Below, piece by piece: positions 62,225 to 64,000 of a stretch of 64,000 nt of DNA (position 1 is its first letter; each line of letters begins with the position of its first letter). The notes below the pieces were generated by a model, which saw nothing but the letters and a program-made list of their open reading frames with translations, was not told where the DNA came from and did not search any database. The stretch is taken from the NCBI GenBank assembly GCA_036877525.1, contig JAZGTH010000015.1:3793001-3857000 (forward strand), written 5' to 3'. This DNA is from Chromobotia macracanthus. Lineage: Eukaryota; Chordata; Actinopteri; Cypriniformes; Botiidae. The translations under genes and the position numbers were made by a program.

Positions 62225-62500
62225 TTAAAGGCACATTAAGTTATATTGTTTGAAAATGTGTAAAAAAAACATTTAAATGGTACTATTTTGGTCATGTGAT
62301 CTCAACAAATAGGCCCCCATAAGGGTGCACAAACTTTAGCAAACAAAAGCTTTTTTACCACTCCTATGTGGAGGCTGGAGGCTTTATCTCACATTAGTGT
62401 ACACCATTTTAAAGACATTTGTCAAAAAATACTGTTCATTTCTTTAATGGTGAGCTTTTACTTAGTGCAAAGTGGGAAAAATGACTCCCTGCACCTTTAA
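62225..62500 (+). mobile_element. TTAAAGGCACATTAAGT inverted-repeat element
   Basis: It runs from TTAAAGGCACATTAAGT to ACTCCCTGCACCTTTAA, an imperfect inverted pair with TTAA ends. Only one copy is seen in the window. Confidence 0.68.
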
Positions 62501-63401
62501 CTCAAGGTTTATAAACCTGTTGACAGATATTGTGAGGAACTTTGTGGTTGAGCAATACTTAAAGGCAACAAGACATGTAAATCTATATAATGTGGAACTT
62601 TCTGACAGCTCCAGCGAGCGCATTAGAGTTATTGCGCGCGTTTCTAACTGCGCTCAGTCATTCATCAAGCGTCTCCAGCAGAATTACAGCCCTGACAATA
62701 ACACTATTCAAACTTCCCCTGTAAAATACCATTTAGACAATCTCTATAAGCTTCTGTCTTTGTGTGATGTCATCGATTACGGAGCTATTTGGATTATATG
62801 TCGACGTTAAGTGATACAATTTAGCATAATTCAAGCGAAACGGGCAAATATTACAGTGGCAATTATGGAATAAAAAAGTTATTATGATTAAATGGAGCAG
62901 GCAGAAGCTTTCTACGTGTCATATGACTCTGAAAAATATCAATCTTTCTTTAAAGTGGAATTTACAGGCTTTTACTCACACACACGGGAAAACTGCAGCT
63001 GCGTTTGCGTTATTTGATGTGAATTCCGAAGTCGGAATGCGAGTTTATTGCTGCTGATTCCACAACTTTCTGTTCTGAAAGATTAATTCGGAAGGATTAG
63101 CAAACAAACGAGTGTGACACAGTCAATACGAGCTTTAAAAGCGTTCCTGCTAGCTCAGAGTCAAATCATTATTCGTGACTAATGTTATAATTATTCATAT
63201 CTACGGCTGACAAGAAAAGTGTTTACATTGTTCTGTGGCAATTTAAACATCCCCGTGCCAGACTTTCACTTATTTATGAAAGTACATCCTGTCTCAAAGG
63301 AAAGGGATTGTGGATTTAAAAGGAAATTTTATGAACCTAGTCAGGATTGGACGCCATGTTTAAAGCGACACAACACACACAGCTTTGAGGAATGAATGGA
63401 G

Positions 63402-63500
63402 ATTTAGAACGCTCCTTTCAAAAATACTTTCAAAATTACATTTTAGTTACATAGTGGAAATGTAGGGAAATGGTCTTGCAGCCTAAATTTGTTAGCTGGG
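63402..63500 (-). mobile_element. CCCAGCTAAC element, partial copy
   Basis: Only the end with AACATTT-like words, CTTGCAGCCTAAA and TTGTTAGCTGGG remains. Confidence 0.72.
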
Positions 63501-64000
63501 TCAGCCCTCCAAATATAAATGTATACCGTAACATCAACAAGGACATCTACATTTGCTCCAAGGTAAACTGTGTTAATTCATTTATGTAACTTTTTAGGTA
63601 CATTTAAGGTAACTAGCTGCAGAAAGGTGAGCATGTTATAGGACTAGTTGTGTTTGTGGACATGTTATCATTTATAATAACTAACATACAAGGATTTTCT
63701 CTATTCAGTGGACTGTGGCAAATGTTTACCTCATTCTGAGTCACAGTCTCTGCTGTTTAAATCATGTCACTTTTTCATGTCAATTTAAACATTTATTTAA
63801 ATGAAAATGGCAGACAAAAATGCTTTGAAATATCACACTTAATTCCAGCCCACGTACGAAAACATCCATCCAATTTTTACCACTTCACAAGCACATTTTA
63901 TTGAAAATCTCACTGTTCACAAAAACATCCAGTTAGTTCCAAAAGGACATTCTGTAAAACAGCCAAAGTAACCTGGGGGCGGAGCTTAGCGTTAATTCGC

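Larger units (their letters stand above)
62155..64000 (-). other. Intron before CUB10 (open at window end)
   Basis: It holds a TTAAAGGCACATTAAGT element at 62.22-62.50 kb and a partial CCCAGCTAAC element at 63.40-63.50 kb. The sushi9 exon expected upstream lies outside the window. A 112-codon plus-strand open frame at 62472-62810 has no recognised domain. Confidence 0.8.

Overview
The window is animal DNA from inside one very large gene. It is AT-rich, intron-rich and full of short non-autonomous DNA transposons and tRNA-derived SINE pieces. The exons and the repeat landscape (TTAA-flanked elements starting TTAAAGGGATGGTTCACCC, SINE tails ending GTGTTTGCTAAATGAC, GA and TG microsatellites) point to a teleost, probably cyprinid-like. 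The species is inferred, not shown.

Only one gene is supported. It runs on the minus strand through the whole window and is a CSMD family gene (CUB and Sushi multiple domains), a giant neuronal type I membrane protein. I mapped 29 consecutive internal exons between 62154 and 6130. They splice with matching phases into 4,404 nt (1,468 codons) without a stop. Neither the start codon, signal peptide, transmembrane segment nor C-terminus is here. In the family's usual order of 14 CUB and 28 sushi domains, the exons encode CUB10-sushi10-CUB11-sushi11-CUB12-sushi12-CUB13-sushi13-CUB14-sushi14 and then the tandem sushi domains 15-24. From remembered human sequences, sushi 18-24 look most like CSMD3, so csmd3 (one of the possible fish duplicates) is the best call. 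The paralogue was not tested by a search.

Layout by position: 62.2-51.8 kb, CUB10 and sushi10 (four exons, one 8.7 kb intron); 46.0-41.4 kb, CUB11 and sushi11 (five exons, sushi11 split); 38.5-36.3 kb, CUB12 and sushi12; 35.7-31.2 kb, CUB13 and sushi13 (sushi13 split); 29.5-27.1 kb, CUB14 and sushi14; 24.3-6.1 kb, ten sushi domains, one exon each. The first 6.1 kb and last 1.8 kb are intron.

The introns hold at least four families of short inverted-repeat elements, SINE fragments and simple repeats. The best second-look items are a CCCAGCTAAC-terminated element family with apparent 2-bp target duplications, one copy of it flanked by a 43-47 bp direct repeat, a copy nested inside another transposon, an element whose end reaches the likely branch-point region of a CUB10 exon, and introns in CUB13 and CUB14 offset by 5 nt. 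I found no promoter, RNA gene, CRISPR array or second protein gene, and no evidence of a new biochemical system.
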